Origin: Archivesica marissinica | Lineage: Eukaryota; Mollusca; Bivalvia; Venerida; Vesicomyidae | DNA: 64,000 bases | Reading direction: 5' to 3' | NCBI GenBank assembly: GCA_014843695.1 | Contig: CM026402.1 | Location: 18,405,354-18,469,353, forward strand | Shown: positions 1 to 13,900 of the stretch, piece after piece | Layout of the letters: each line of letters starts with the position of its first letter | How positions within the stretch are numbered: the first letter of the stretch is position 1 | Position numbers and translations under genes: made by a program | The notes under the pieces: generated by a model | Database searches by the model: none | Told to the model about the DNA's origin: nothing | The model's input: only the letters and a program-made list of their open reading frames with translations

Positions 1-734
1 NNNNNNNNNNNNNNNNNNNNNNNNNNNNNNNNNNNNNNNNNNNNNNNNNNNNNNNNNNNNNNNNNNNNNNNNNNNNNNNNNNNNNNNNNNNNNNNNNNNN
101 NNNNNNNNNNNNNNNNNNNNNNNNNNNNNNNNNNNNNNNNNNNNNNNNNNNNNNNNNNNNNNNNNNNNNNNNNNNNNNNNNNNNNNNNNNNNNNNNNNNN
201 NNNNNNNNNNNNNNNNNNNNNNNNNNNNNNNNNNNNNNNNNNNNNNNNNNNNNNNNNNNNNNNNNNNNNNNNNNNNNNNNNNNNNNNNNNNNNNNNNNNN
301 NNNNNNNNNNNNNNNNNNNNNNNNNNNNNNNNNNNNNNNNNNNNNNNNNNNNNNNNNNNNNNNNNNNNNNNNNNNNNNNNNNNNNNNNNNNNNNNNNNNN
401 NNNNNNNNNNNNNNNNNNNNNNNNNNNNNNNNNNNNNNNNNNNNNNNNNNNNNNNNNNNNNNNNNNNNNNNNNNNNNNNNNNNNNNNNNNNNNNNNNNNN
501 NNNNNNNNNNNNNNNNNNNNNNNNNNNNNNNNNNNNNNNNNNNNNNNNNNNNNNNNNNNNNNNNNNNNNNNNNNNNNNNNNNNNNNNNNNNNNNNNNNNN
601 NNNNNNNNNNNNNNNNNNNNNNNNNNNNNNNNNNNNNNNNNNNNNNNNNNNNNNNNNNNNNNNNNNNNNNNNNNNNNNNNNNNNNNNNNNNNNNNNNNNN
701 NNNNNNNNNNNNNNNNNNNNNNNNNNNNNNNNNN
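1..734. other. Assembly gap (Ns)
   Basis: Every base is N. Known sequence starts at 735, so anything left of this point, including downstream parts of the MOB2-like transcript, cannot be judged. Confidence 1.
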
Positions 735-884
735 ATGTTGCTATTCTGACCACGTTACACATGTAAAACTTCACAACAATACATTTCTCCCATAATATAG
801 CTATTTTAATACATGCAAATATGTTGGTGGAATTACTGAAAACATTGTGTCAAATTATGGACTTTCTAAATACCGTAAAACAAC

Positions 885-1045
885 AATACATTCAGCACTG
901 TTCAACTGGAGACATATTCACCACTGCTTGACTCAGACACATTCAGCACTGATCAACTCAAAACACATACAGTACTGTTGAAAGTCGAGACATATTCAGT
1001 ACTGTTCAACTGGAGACAAATTCAGCTCTGTCCAACTTGAGATAG
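885..1045. repeat. Degenerate tandem repeat of about 26 bp
   Basis: The phrase ATTCAGCACTGTTCAACT and variants recur near 891, 942, 969, 996 and 1021, spaced about 26 or 50 bases apart, with many substitutions. This looks like an old, decayed minisatellite. The rest of 735-1349 shows no recognisable gene or repeat. Confidence 0.5.
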
Positions 1046-1349
1046 TGTTGAACTTGAGACATGCATAGTTAATACGGACTAACCATATGTTATAGAACTT
1101 TTAGAAGCATGCAATTCAGAAATAAATTAAAAATATTCCGCCTTTTTTCAGTAATTGCTTTGCCTCAGGTATCTAACAAATACATGTGCCCCATAATTCG
1201 TCCGGCCAGGTTTTTCAACAAGTGTCTGTATAATATAGGTCAATAAATAGAATTCAATGTTTCTCCTTCCCTCCCCCACACTCACATTTTGTCCAACCCT
1301 CAAACATTGCGCGTAAACCAGACACGACTAAAGTCGCTTTTGCAAACAG

Positions 1350-1492
1350 CAATGTGCCGTCACTCATCAGGCTCTATGCTGTTTGCTATTTGGATAGTGG
1401 AACTAAAACACTTATCTTGATAGCAAACAACAGAGATCCTGATCAGATGCTACGATCTGGATCTATGTTGTTTACCCATTCCATCCAATTTA
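1350..1492 (+). mobile_element. Fragment of TTAA MITE family 1
   Basis: It contains ATCAGGCTCTATGCTGTTTG, then GAGATCCTGATCAG and ATCTGGATCTATGTTGTTT, in the same order as the complete family-1 elements at 20112, 22290 and 29351. The left end and the terminal TTAA are lost, and the middle hairpin is shortened. I read it as an old, truncated copy. Confidence 0.7.
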
Positions 1493-1515
1493 TTCGGCAG
1501 GTTAAGTGTTAATGT

Positions 1516-1592
1516 CCAACCCCCACTGACATTGTGTCCAACCCCACGGACATTGTGTCCAACCCCACGGACATTGTGTCCAATTCCACAAA
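1516..1592. repeat. 21-bp tandem repeat, about 3.5 copies
   Basis: The unit CCAACCCCACGGACATTGTGT is repeated head to tail. A diverged half copy occurs near 1290 (TTTTGTCCAACCCTCAAACATT), so the array was once longer or has been dispersed. Confidence 0.85.
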
Positions 1593-1776
1593 CATCCAAC
1601 AACTCTACATTGTGTGTATTCTCTGCAGCGTTGTATCCTAACCAATGATGATAATGAAAGGAGATGGTTATTAGCCGTGATGATTCCACAAATGAGCACC
1701 TGATCATTGTCCGTGTGAACTACTCACACACATCAGGTACAGTAGTTCTGACATTATTATCTCCCTTACATCGTGG

Positions 1777-2130
1777 AAAATGTTCAGGGTGGGCAGGTTT
1801 TTATTTTTTAATGCACACACATTTGTCAAAACGTGTGGACCAAACCATTTGCATACTATGTATTGTATCGTTCTGTGCACACCATTTAACTATTGCAATC
1901 AAACATGATTAAACTAAGGCAAATGTTCAGGGTGGGCAGGTTTTTAATGCGAAAACTAAGGCAAATGTTCAGGGTGGGCAGGTTTTTAATGCGAAAACTA
2001 AGGCAAATGTTCAGGGTGGGCAGGTTTTTAATGCGAAAACTAAGGCAAATGTTCAGGGTGGGCAGGTTTTTAATGCGAAAACTAAGGCAAATGCTCAGGG
2101 TGGGCAGGTTTCTAATGCACACACATTTTC
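1777..2130. repeat. 42-bp minisatellite, about 6 copies
   Basis: The unit begins AACTAAGGCAAATGTTCAGG, continues GTGGGCAGGTTTTTAATGCG, and repeats every 42 bases from 1910 to 2110. A separate partial unit lies at 1777-1815. Both the isolated unit and the last unit end in TAATGCACACACATTT, so the array probably grew between two copies of that flank. Reading frames through it are repeat artefacts. Confidence 0.9.
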
Positions 2131-2172
2131 GAGTGATTGCCTGAAAATCAAACTATTCTAAAAACACAACTT

Positions 2173-2622
2173 CATTGACATGTCCCTATTTCTACGGAAG
2201 ATCTCCCTGCATTGACAAGTCCCTATTTCTACGGAAGATCTCCCTGCATTGACATGTCCCTATTTCTATGGAAGATCTCCCTTCATTGACATGTCCCTAT
2301 TTCTACGGAAGATCTCCCTGCATTGACATGTCCCTATTTCTACGGAAGAACTCCCTGCATTGACATGTCCCTATTTCTACAGAAGAACTCCCTGCATTGA
2401 CATGTCCCTATTTCTACGGAAGATCTCCCTGCATTGACATGTCCCTATTTCTACGGAAGATCTCCCTGCATTGACATGTCCCTATTTCTACGGAAGATCT
2501 CCCTGCATTGACATGTCCCTATTTCTACGGAAGATCTCCCTGCATTGACATGTCCCTATTTCTACGGAAGATCTCCCTTCATTGACATGTCCCTATTTCT
2601 ATGGAAGATCTCCCTGAATTAT
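2173..2622. repeat. 37-bp minisatellite, about 12 copies
   Basis: The unit CATTGACATGTCCCTATTTC + TACGGAAGATCTCCCTG recurs every 37 bases (for example 2173 and 2210), with scattered substitutions. The segment between this and the next array, 2623-2776, holds a G tract at about 2727-2736 and nothing else recognisable. Confidence 0.95.
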
Positions 2623-2776
2623 TTTAAGAAACCAGCAAACTTTTTATGAAAAACTTCATAAAACTAATTTCCAAACAAAAATCAAACATGGTATGATATT
2701 CCTTGAAAGCAGGTGTAATTGTACTTGGGGGGGGGGGAGGAGGAGGGTGTGATGCGGAAATAACTTCTTGCATTGC

Positions 2777-2968
2777 TAGTCATTTGTTTGTGACACAGTC
2801 ATTTGTTTGTGTCATTTGTTTGTGACACAGTCATTTGTTTGTGACACAGTCATTTGTTTGTGACACAGTCATTTGTTTGTGTCATTTGTTTGTGACACAG
2901 TCATTTGTTTGTGACACAGTCATTTGTTTGTGACACAGTCATTTGTTTGTGACGCAGTCATTTGTTTG
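2777..2968. repeat. 19-bp minisatellite
   Basis: The unit CAGTCATTTGTTTGTGACA is repeated about ten times. Two sites carry a shortened unit in which GTGTCATTTGTTTG replaces the full spacer. The shortened units occur at 2813 and 2881, so a block including one of them may itself have been duplicated. Confidence 0.9.
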
Positions 2969-3034
2969 AAGAATAGTACAGTTATTGAACTCAAACAATT
3001 TGAAAATATGCTTAAACAAAACATGGATAACAGC

Positions 3035-3388
3035 AAAAAATTGTTCTCTCTAAAAAACAGAACAAACATGTTCTCTCTAAGATAACAAGACACACATGTT
3101 CTCTCTAAGATAACAAGACAAACATGTTCTCTCTAAGATAACAAGACACACATGTTCTCTCTAAGATAACAAGACACACATGTTCTCTCTAAGATAACAA
3201 GACACACATGTTCTCTCTAAGATAACAAGACACACATGTTCTCTCTAAGATAACAAGACACACATGTTCTCTCTAAGATAACAAGACACACATGTTCTCT
3301 CTAAGATAACAAGACACACATGTTCTCTCTAAGATAACAAGACACACATGTTCTCTCTAAGATAACAAGACACACATGTTCTCTCTAT
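3035..3388. repeat. 28-bp minisatellite, about 12 copies
   Basis: The unit ACATGTTCTCTCTAAGATAA + CAAGACAC repeats every 28 bases and is nearly perfect from 3090 onward; the left edge is more diverged. The last unit runs straight into the next array through TTCTCTCTATCACAATG with no unique spacer. Confidence 0.95.
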
Positions 3389-3985
3389 CACAATGACACA
3401 CTGGTTCCCATTGCCAGCCTATCACAATGACATACTGGTTCCCATTGCCAGCCTATCACAATGACACACTGGTTCCCATTGCCAGCCTATCACAATGAGA
3501 TACTGGTTCCCATTGCCAGCCTATCACAATGAGATACTGGTTCCCATTGCCAGCCTATCACAATGACATACTGGTTCCCATTGCCAGCCTATCACAATGA
3601 CATACTGGTTCCCATTGCCAGCCTATCACAATGACATACTGGTTCCCATTGCCAGCCTATCACAATGACACACTGGTTCCCATTGCCAGCCTATCACAAT
3701 GACATACTGGTTCCCATTGCCAGCCTATCACAATGACACACTGGTTCCCATTGCCAGCCTATCACAATGAGATACTGGTTCCCATTGCCAGCCTATCACA
3801 ATGACAGACTGGTTCCCATTGCCAGCCTATCACAATGACACACTGATTCCTGTTCTCAGCCTATCACAATGAAATACTGGTTCCCATTATCAGCCTATCT
3901 CTATGACACACTGGTTCCATTCTCAGTTTATCACAACACACTGGTTCCCGTTTTCAGAGTATCACGATGACACACTGGCTGCTAT
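3385..3985. repeat. 34-bp minisatellite, about 17 copies
   Basis: The unit CTATCACAATGACACACTGG + TTCCCATTGCCAGC repeats every 34 bases (3385, 3419 and so on). It degrades towards 3840-3985, where units lose bases and GCCAGC becomes CTCAGC. Confidence 0.95.
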
Positions 3986-3989
3986 TTTC

Positions 3990-4380
3990 AGCCGTTACAA
4001 TGGTTCCCATTCAGCTAATAAATACAACACCTTGGATGACGTAACCTACCCCTGATACAATGGTTCCCATTCTCAGCTAATAAATACAACACCTTGGATG
4101 ACGTAACCTACCCCTGATACAATGGTTCCCAGTCTCAGCTAATAAATACAACACCTTGGATGACGTAACCTACCCCTGATACAATGGTTCCCAGTCTCAG
4201 CTAATAAATACAACACCTTGGATGACGTAACCTACCCCTGATACAATGGTTCCCATTCTCAGCTAATAAATACAACACCTTGGATGACGTAACCTACCCC
4301 TGATACAATGGTTCCCATTCTCAGCCTATCACAATGACACACTGGTTCCCATTCTCATTCCATCACTATAACACACTGTG
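3990..4380. repeat. 62-bp minisatellite nested in the 34-bp array
   Basis: There are five units of 62 bases with the core TGATACAATGGTTCCCATTC, then TCAGCTAATAAATACAACAC and TTGGATGACGTAACCTACCC. The segment GGTTCCCATTCTCAGC is shared with the neighbouring 34-bp unit. After the last 62-bp unit (about 4320) the sequence returns to 34-bp-type units until about 4380. The 62-bp unit therefore looks like a 34-bp unit that gained an insertion and was then amplified. No gene is seen from 735 to 4485. Confidence 0.9.
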
Positions 4381-4485
4381 CCGATCTCCGTCTCCTTTCT
4401 TGCGTAACTAGATTTCTGCTGTTCCTCTCTACACAACAAATGTACTGTGTATTAACGTCTATGGCACATATTGACACGGCCAGCG

Positions 4486-4778
4486 CTAGGTGCGAGAGAT
4501 CTGTGGCTCGACCTCGGAGCCGTCGTTTTGGTTTGGATCGGGTAACTGTTTAATTAATGCTTTCAGTAGTTCGTTCAACATCTCATATTCCTTTTCGTCC
4601 AATAAGTCAAATTTTATATTGAAGACCATAAAATGTGTAAAGAGACTGTTCATGTGTCCATTCAGACCGAGAATGAGTAGTTCTTTATAATGGACGTGAT
4701 ATATATGAGCTATAATGTGTAACAAATACTTGTGGATTCGTTTCACAGTCGCTTCAAAGGTAGTCGGAAACGGATGAC
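4486..4778 (-). CDS. MOB2: MOB2-like kinase activator, last coding exon
   Basis: This is the C-terminal exon of a Mob1/phocein-family protein, an adaptor that binds and tunes NDR (STK38-type) kinases in Hippo-related signalling. The acceptor is visible as a pyrimidine-rich stretch ending CCATTTCAG (CAG at 4779-4781). The exon starts with the last two bases of a split glycine codon and ends at TAG (4486-4488). It encodes about 96 residues, starting (G)HPFPTTFEATVKRI. It includes AHIYHVHY, whose two histidines (H-x4-H) match the zinc-binding pair of the fold, then GLNGHMNSLFTHF and FDLLDEKE, typical of the C-terminal helices. From my knowledge of the family it is closer to MOB2 than to MOB1 or MOB3. 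The tail after the helical core is acidic and polar and ends in ISRT. I see no poly(A) signal within 100 bases. An apparent upstream methionine at 4800 lies in the intron. Confidence 0.93.
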
Positions 4779-4837
4779 CTGAAATGGAAAAATATGTCAT
4801 CTGTGTTCAAAATAGTAAAGTACACCACTATTGAAAG

Positions 4838-5035
4838 GGCTGCAGCCATTTCTAACTTGAGACGCCTCTTATGGACATCAGTACTTCCCGAATCCTATCC
4901 TTGAAGGCCAAGCGCCTGGCTGATAGACAACTATTATTTAACTAGCTGGTGGCTCACCATATCAGAATGAATCCTCGACGAGGTTCGAACCGTTGACCTA
5001 CAGCTCTGGACGCCTTAACCACTAGACCATGGATA
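4838..5035 (-). mobile_element. tRNA-derived SINE, family F
   Basis: On the minus strand, box A-like TGGTCTAGTGG (complement of 5019-5029) is followed by box B-like CGGTTCGAACCT near 4981. The body is shared with the copy at 32930-33160 (TCAGTACTTCCCGAATCCTA, TTATTTAACTAGCTGG). It lies in the intron before the last MOB2-like exon, in the same direction as the gene. Confidence 0.75.
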
Positions 5036-5103
5036 TGCAATAGCCTGCAAGCCCTAGTCACTGTAAAGGCTTCAACCTGTCATGTACTCAGTGCATGAAT
5101 TAA

Positions 5104-7341
5104 AATACATGTATGTATATATATATATAGGACACATGTATATTGTATCCATTAAGCATAGGACACATGTATTGTATATATAAGACACATGTACTGTATA
5201 TATATAGGACACATGTATAGTGTATCCATTAAGCATAGGACACATGTACTGTATATATAGGACACATGTATTGTATATATAGGACACATGTATATTGTAT
5301 CCATTAAGCATAGGACACATGTACTGTATATATAGGACACATTTATTGTATATAGGACACATGTATTGTATATATATAGGACACATGTATTGTATATAGG
5401 ACACATGTCATGTATTGTATATAGGACACATGTACTGTATATAGGACACATGCATTGTATATATATAGGACACATGTATTGTATATATATATATGACACA
5501 TGTATTGTATATAGGACACATGTACTGTATATAGGACACATGCATTGTATATATATAGGACACATGTATTGTATATATATAGGACACATGTATTGTGTAT
5601 ATATATAGGACACATGTATTGTATATAGGACACATGTATTGTATATAGGACACATGTACTGTATATAGGACACATGCATTGTATATAGGACACATGTATT
5701 GTATATATATAGGACACATGTATTGTATATATATAGGACACATGTATTGTATATATAGGACACATGTATTGTATATAGGACACATGTATTGTATATATAT
5801 AGGACACATGTATTGTATATAGGACACATGTATTGTATATATATAGGACACATGTATTGTATATAGGACACATGTACTGTATATAGGACACATGTACTGT
5901 ATATATATATATAGGACACATGTATTGTATATAGGACACATGTATTATATATAGGACACATGCATTGTATATAGGACACATGTATTGTATATAGGACACA
6001 TGTATTATATATAGGACACATGCATTGTATATAGGACACATGTACTGTATATAGGACACGTGTATTGTATATATAGGACACATGTATTATATATATATAT
6101 TACACATGTACTGTATATAGGACACGTGTATTGTATATATAGGACACATGTATTATATATATATATATATTACACATGTATTGTATATAGGACACATGTA
6201 TTGTATATAGGACACATGTACTGTGTATATATATAGGACACATATATTGTATATAGGACACATGTATTATATATAGGACACATGCATTGTATATAGGACA
6301 CATGTATTGTATATAGGACACATGTATTATATATAGGACACATGTATTGCATATATAGGACACATGTATTGTATATATAGGACACATGTATTGTATATAT
6401 AGGACACATGTATTGTATATATAGGACACATGTACTGTATATATAGGACACATGTATTGTATATATAGGACACATGTATTGTATATATAGGACACATGTA
6501 TTGTATATATATATATATAGGACACATGTATTGTATATATAGGACACATGTATTGTATATATAGGACACATGTATTGTATATATAGGACACATGTATTGT
6601 ATATATATAGGACACATGTATTGTATATATAGGACACATGTATTGTATATATAGGACACATGTATTGTATATATAGGACACATGTATTATATATAGGACA
6701 CATGTATTATATATATAGGACACATGTACTGTATATAGGACACATGTATTGTATATAGGACACATGTACTGTATATAGGACACATGTATTATATATAGGA
6801 CACATGCATTATATATAGGACACATGTATTGTATATAGGACACATGTATTGTATATATAGGACACATGTATTGTATATATAGGACACATGTATTGTATAT
6901 ATATATTACACATGTATTATATATAGGACACATGTATTGTATATATAGGACACATGTATTGTATATATAGGACACATGTATTATATATATATATATTACA
7001 CATGTATTGTATATAGGACACATGTATTGTATATATATATTACACATGTATTGTATATAGGACACATGTATTGTATATAGGACACATGTATTGTATATAT
7101 AGGACACATGTATTGTATATATAGGACACATGTATTGTATATATAGGACACATGTATTGTATATATAGGACACATGTATTATATATATATATATTACACA
7201 TGTATTGTATATAGGACACATGTACTGTATATAGGTCACCTGTATTGTATATATAGGACACATGTATTATATATATATATTACACATGTATTGTATATAG
7301 GACACATGTATTGTATATAGGACACATGTACTGTATATAGG
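5104..7341. repeat. 20-bp minisatellite with TA-length variation
   Basis: More than 100 units of GGACACATGTATTGTATATA fill 2.2 kb. Unit length varies because the trailing TA run expands from two to about nine repeats. Near the left end a longer variant carries TATTGTATCCATTAAGCATA at three places (5140-5310). Near the right end a subgroup reads TTACACATGTA. Each unit contains the palindrome ACATGT. Apparent proteins on either strand are simple repeats of the unit, and I do not call them genes. It lies in an intron of the MOB2-like gene. Confidence 0.95.
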
Positions 7342-7973
7342 TCATGTCACTAAACAATACAGTTTGATATTTGATACAGTTCTTTCATCTGCTGCTGACA
7401 TCTGTCTGTCGTACAAAACAATACATCATAAACATGAATAATCAGATATGAGTCATATCTTCCAATTGCCAAAGGGAATCATTCTATAAACAGATTGTCC
7501 CAAGGCTGGGTACCAGAATGAAGCGATTGCAAAATTGATCTAATTACGTATGTATATCATATGTTGATTAGAATCTTAAATACCACTGACTGCATTAGTT
7601 CACTGATAACGATTTGAATAACGGTAAACATCCTTATTTGCACAAGTTAACCCGGGAGATCGTGCATTTGATTTCTGACGCAAAGAACGATTTCTAGTAT
7701 CAGTATTAAGGAAAGCAAATAGAAGTCACAAGTTGTTAAAAATGAAAACTGGCTCAAACGAGAGGTTGTCGACTGGCTAAAACTGGAAGTTGTCAACCAG
7801 CTAAAACTGTTGTCTTATTAATAGTGTGTCATAGTTGTTGACTATAGAGTCACACGATATGACAAATTTACACATTGTCATATCTTTATAGACCGGGTTT
7901 TATATTGATTGTTTTAAAATTGTATATTATTACAGTTGAAAGAAGATTTGTACATGTGTATTATACATATTGT
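7342..7973. other. Non-repetitive intron segment
   Basis: This spacer of about 630 bases lies between two large arrays. A short imperfect repeat (ACTGGCTCAAACGAGAGGTT, ACTGGCTAAAACTGGAAGTT, CCAGCTAAAACTG) occurs at 7748-7812. No exon, RNA gene or transposon is recognised. Confidence 0.5.
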
Positions 7974-10900
7974 GATCATACACACAGCATCTAAACTATA
8001 CTGCAGTACAATGAACATACACACAGCATCTACACTATACTGCAGTACAATACACCCAGCATCTACACTATACTGCAGTACAATGAACATACACCCAGCA
8101 TCTACACTATACTGCAGTACAATACACACAGCATCTACACTATAATGCAGTACAATACACACAGCATCTACACTATACTGCAGTACAATACACACAGCAT
8201 CTACACTATACTGCAGTACAATACACACAGCATCTACACTATACTGCAGTACAATACACACAGCATCTACACTATACTGCAGTACAATGAACATACACCC
8301 AGCATCTACACTATACTGCAGTACAATGAACATACACACAGCATCTACACTATACTGCAGTACAATGATCATACACACAGCATCTACACTATACTGCAGT
8401 ACAATAACCAGCATCTACACTATACTGCAGTACAATGAACATACACCCAGCATCTACACTATACTGCAGTACAATACACACAGCATCTACACTATACTGC
8501 AGTACAATACACACAGCATCTACACTATACTACAGTACAATGAACATACACCCAGCATCTACACTATACTGCAGTACAATACACACAGCATCTACACTAT
8601 ACTGCAGTACAATGATCATACACACAGCATCTACACTATACTGCAGTACAATGAACATACACACATCATCTACACTATACTGCAGTACAATGAACATACA
8701 TACAGCATCTACACTATACTGCAGTACAATGAACATACACACAGCATCTACACTATACTGCAGTACAATGAACATACATACAGCATCTACATTATACTGC
8801 AGTACAATGATCATACACACAGCATCTACACTATACTACAGTACAATGAACATACACCCAGCATCTACACTATACTGCAGTACAATGAACATACACACAG
8901 CATCTACACTATACTGCAGTACAATACACATAGCATCTACACTATACTGCAGTACAATACACACAGCATCTACACTATACTACAGTACAATGAACATACA
9001 CCCAGCATCTACACTATACTGCAGTACAATACACACAGCATCTACACTATACTGCAGTACAATACACACAGCATCTACACTATACTGTAGTACAATACAC
9101 ACAGCATCTACACTATACTGCAGTACAATACACACAGCATCTACACTATACTGCAGTACAATACACACAGCATCTACACTATACTGCAGTACAATACACA
9201 CAGCATCTACACTATACTGCAGTACAATACACACAGCATCTACACTATACTGCAGTACAATACACACAGCATCTACACTATACTACAGTACAATGAACAT
9301 ACACACAGCATCTACACTATACTGCAGTACAATACACACAGCATCTACACTATACTGCAGTACAATGAACATACACACAGCATCTACACTATACTGCAGT
9401 ACAATGAACATACACACATCATCTACACTATACTGCAGTACAATGAACATACACACAGCATCTACACTATACTGCAGTACAATGATCATACACAAAGCAT
9501 CTACACTATACTGCAGTACAATGAACATATATACAGCATCTACACTATACTGCAGTACAATGATCATACACACAGCATCTACACTATACTGCAGTACAAT
9601 GAACATACACACAGCATCTACACTATACTGCAGTACAATGATAATACACACAGCATCTACACTATACTGCAGTACAATGAACATACATACAGCATCTACA
9701 CTATACTGCAGTACAATGATCATACACACAGCATCTACACTATACTGCAGTACAATGAACATACACACAGCATCTACACTATACTGCAGTACAATACACC
9801 CAGCATCTACACTATACTGCAGTACAATGAACAATCACACAGCATCTACACTATACTGCAGTACAATGAACATACACACAGCATCTACACTATACTGCAG
9901 TACAATACACACAGCATATACACTATACTGCAGTACAATGAACATACACACAGCATCTACACTATACTGCAGTACAATGAACATACACCCAGCATCTACA
10001 CTATACTGCAGTACAATGAACATACACCCATCATCTAAACTATACTGCAGTACAATACAAACAGCATCTACACTATACTGCAGTACAATACACACAGCAT
10101 CTACACTATACTGCAGTACAATGAACATACACCCAGCATCTACACTATACTGCAGTACAATACACACAGCATCTACACTATACTGCAGTACAATACACAC
10201 AGCATCTACACTATACTGCAGTACAATGAACATACATACAGCATCTACACTATACTGCAGTACAATGACCATACACACAGCATCTACACTATACTGCAGT
10301 ACAATGAACATACACACAGCATCTACACTATACTGCAGTACAATGATCATACATACAGCATCTACACTATACTGCAGTACAATGAACATACACCCAGCAT
10401 CTACACTATACTGCAGTACAATACACACAGCATCTACACTATACTGCAGTACAATACACACAACATCTACACTATACTGCAGTACAATGATCATACACAC
10501 AGTATCTACACTATACTGCAGTACAATACACCCAGCATCTACACTATACTGCAGTACAATGAACATACACCCAGCATCTACATTATACTGCAGTACAATG
10601 AACATACACACAGCATCTACACTATACTGCAGTACAATGATCATACATACAGCATCTACACTATACTGCAGTACAATGAACATACACACAGCATCTACAC
10701 TATACTGCAGTACAATGAACATACACACAGCATCTACACTATACTGCAGTACAATGATCATACACCCAGCATCTACACTATACTGCAGTACAATACACAC
10801 AGCATCTACACTATACTGCAGTACAATACACACAGCATCTACACTATACTGCAGTACAATGATCATACACACAGTATCTACACTATACTGCAGTACAAAT

Positions 10901-13900
10901 ACACCCAGCATATACACTATACTGCAGTACAATGAACATACACACAACATATACACTATACTGCAGTACAATGAACATACACACAGCATATACACTATAC
11001 TGCAGTACACTGAACATACACACAGCATCTACACTATACTGCAGTACAATACACACAGCATCTACACTATACTGCAGTACAATACACACAGCATCTACAC
11101 TATACTGCAGTACAATACACACAGCATCTACACTATACTGCAGTCAACATACACACAGCATCTACACTATACTGCAGTACAATGAACATACACACAGCAT
11201 CTACACTATACTGCAGTACAATGATCATACACCAGCATCTACACTATACTGCAGTACAATGAACATACACACAGCATCTACACTATACTGCAGTACAATA
11301 CACACAGCATCTACACTATACTGCAGTACAATGAACATACACACAGCATCTACACTATACTGCAGTACAATGAACATACACACAGCATCTACACTATACT
11401 GCAGTACAATGAACATACACAGCATCTACACTATACTGCAGTACAATGAACATACACACAGCATCTACACTATACTGCAGTACAATGAACATACACACAG
11501 CATCTACACTATACTGCAGTACAATACACACAGCAACTACACTATACTGCAGTACAATACACACAGCATCTACACTATACTGCAGTACAATGATCATACA
11601 CACAGTATCTACACTATACTGCAGTACAATACACACAGCATATACACTATACTGCAGTACAATGATCATACACACAGCATCTACACTATACTGCAGTACA
11701 ATGAACATACACACAGCATCTACACTATACTGCAGTACAATGAACATACACACAGCATCTACACTATACTGCAGTACAATACACCCAGCATCTACACTAT
11801 ACTGCAGTACAATGATCATACACACAGCATCTACACTATACTGCAGTACAATGAACATACATACAGCATCTACACTATACTGCAGTACAATGAAAATACA
11901 CAGCATCTACACTATACTGCAGTACAATGAACATACACACAGCATCTACACTATACTGCAGTACAATGATCATACACACAGCATCTACACTATATTGCAG
12001 TACAATACACCCAGCATCTACACTATACTGCAGTACAATGAACATACACACAGCATCTACACTATACTGCAGTACAATACACCCAGCATCTACACTATAA
12101 TGCAGTACAATGAACATACACACAGCATCTACACTATACTGCAGTACAATACACCCAGCATCTACACTATACTGCAGTACAATGAACATACACACAGCAT
12201 CTACACTATACTGCAGTACAATACACCCGCATCTACACACAGCATCTACACTATACTGCAGTACACTGAACATACACACAGCATATACACTATACTGCAG
12301 CACAATACACACAGCATCTACACTATACTGTAGTACAATGATCATACACACAGTATCTACACTATACTGCAGTACAATGAACATACACACAGCATATACA
12401 CTATACTGCAGTACAATGAACATACACCCAGCATCTACACTATACTGCAGTACAATGAACATACATACAGCATCTACACTATACTGCAGTACAATACACA
12501 CAGCATCTACACTATACTGCAGTACAATGAACATACACACAGCATCTACACTATACTGCAGTACAATGAACATACACACAGCATCTACACTATACTGCAG
12601 TACAATGACCACAGCATCTACACTATACTGCAGTACAATGAACATACACCCAGCATCTACACTATACTGCAGTACAATGAACATACACACATCATCTACA
12701 CTATACTGCAGTACAATGATCATACACACAGCATCTACACTATACTGCAGTACAATGATCATACACACAGCATCTACACTATACTGCAGTACAATGAACA
12801 TACACACAGCATCTACACTATACTGCAGTACAATGATCATACACACAGCATCTACACTATACTGCAGTACAATACACACAGCATCTACACTATACTGCAG
12901 TACAATACACCCAGCATCTACACTATACTGCAGTACAATACACACAGCATCTACACTATACTGCAGTACAATGAACATACACACAGCATCTACACTATAC
13001 TGCAGTGCAATGATCATACACACAGCATCTACACTATACTGCAGTACAATGAACATACACACAGCATCTACACTATACTGCAGTACAATGATCATACACA
13101 CAGCATCTACACTATACTGCAGTACAATGAACATACACACAGCATCTACACTATACTGCAGTACAATACACACAGCATCTACACTATACTGCAGTACAAT
13201 GAACATACACACAGCATCTACACTATACTGCAGTACAATGAACATACACACAGCATCTACACTATACTGCAGTACAATGAACATACACAGCATCTACACT
13301 ATACTGCAGTACAATGAACATACACACAGCATCTACACTATACTGCAGTACAATGAACATACACACAGCATCTACACTATACTGCAGTACAATACACACA
13401 GCAACTACACTATACTGCAGTACAATACACACAGCATCTACACTATACTGCAGTACAATGATCATACACACAGCATCTACACTATACTGCAGTACAATGA
13501 ACATACATACAGCATCTACACTATACTGCAGTACAATGAACATACACACAGCATCTACACTATACTGCAGTACAATGATCATACACACAGCATCTACACT
13601 ATACTGCAGTACAATACACCCAGCATCTACACTATAATGCAGTACAATGAACATACACACAGCATCTACACTATACTGCAGTACAATACACCCAGCATCT
13701 ACACTATACTGCAGTACAATGAACATACACACAGCATCTACACTATACTGCAGTACAATACACCCAGCATCTACACACAGCATCTACACTATACTGCAGT
13801 ACACTGAACATACACACAGCATATACACTATACTGCAGCACAATACACACAGCATCTACACTATACTGTAGTACAATGATCATACACACAGTATCTACAC

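Noticed and set aside
3035..3985. CRISPR-like array
   Set aside because: Units are contiguous with no unique spacers, and the sequence is animal. It is a minisatellite.
8435..11185. 916-codon frame as a gene
   Set aside because: It consists only of 11- and 13-residue repeats of the PstI satellite. Equally long frames exist on the other strand, and the array lies in an intron of the MOB2-like gene.
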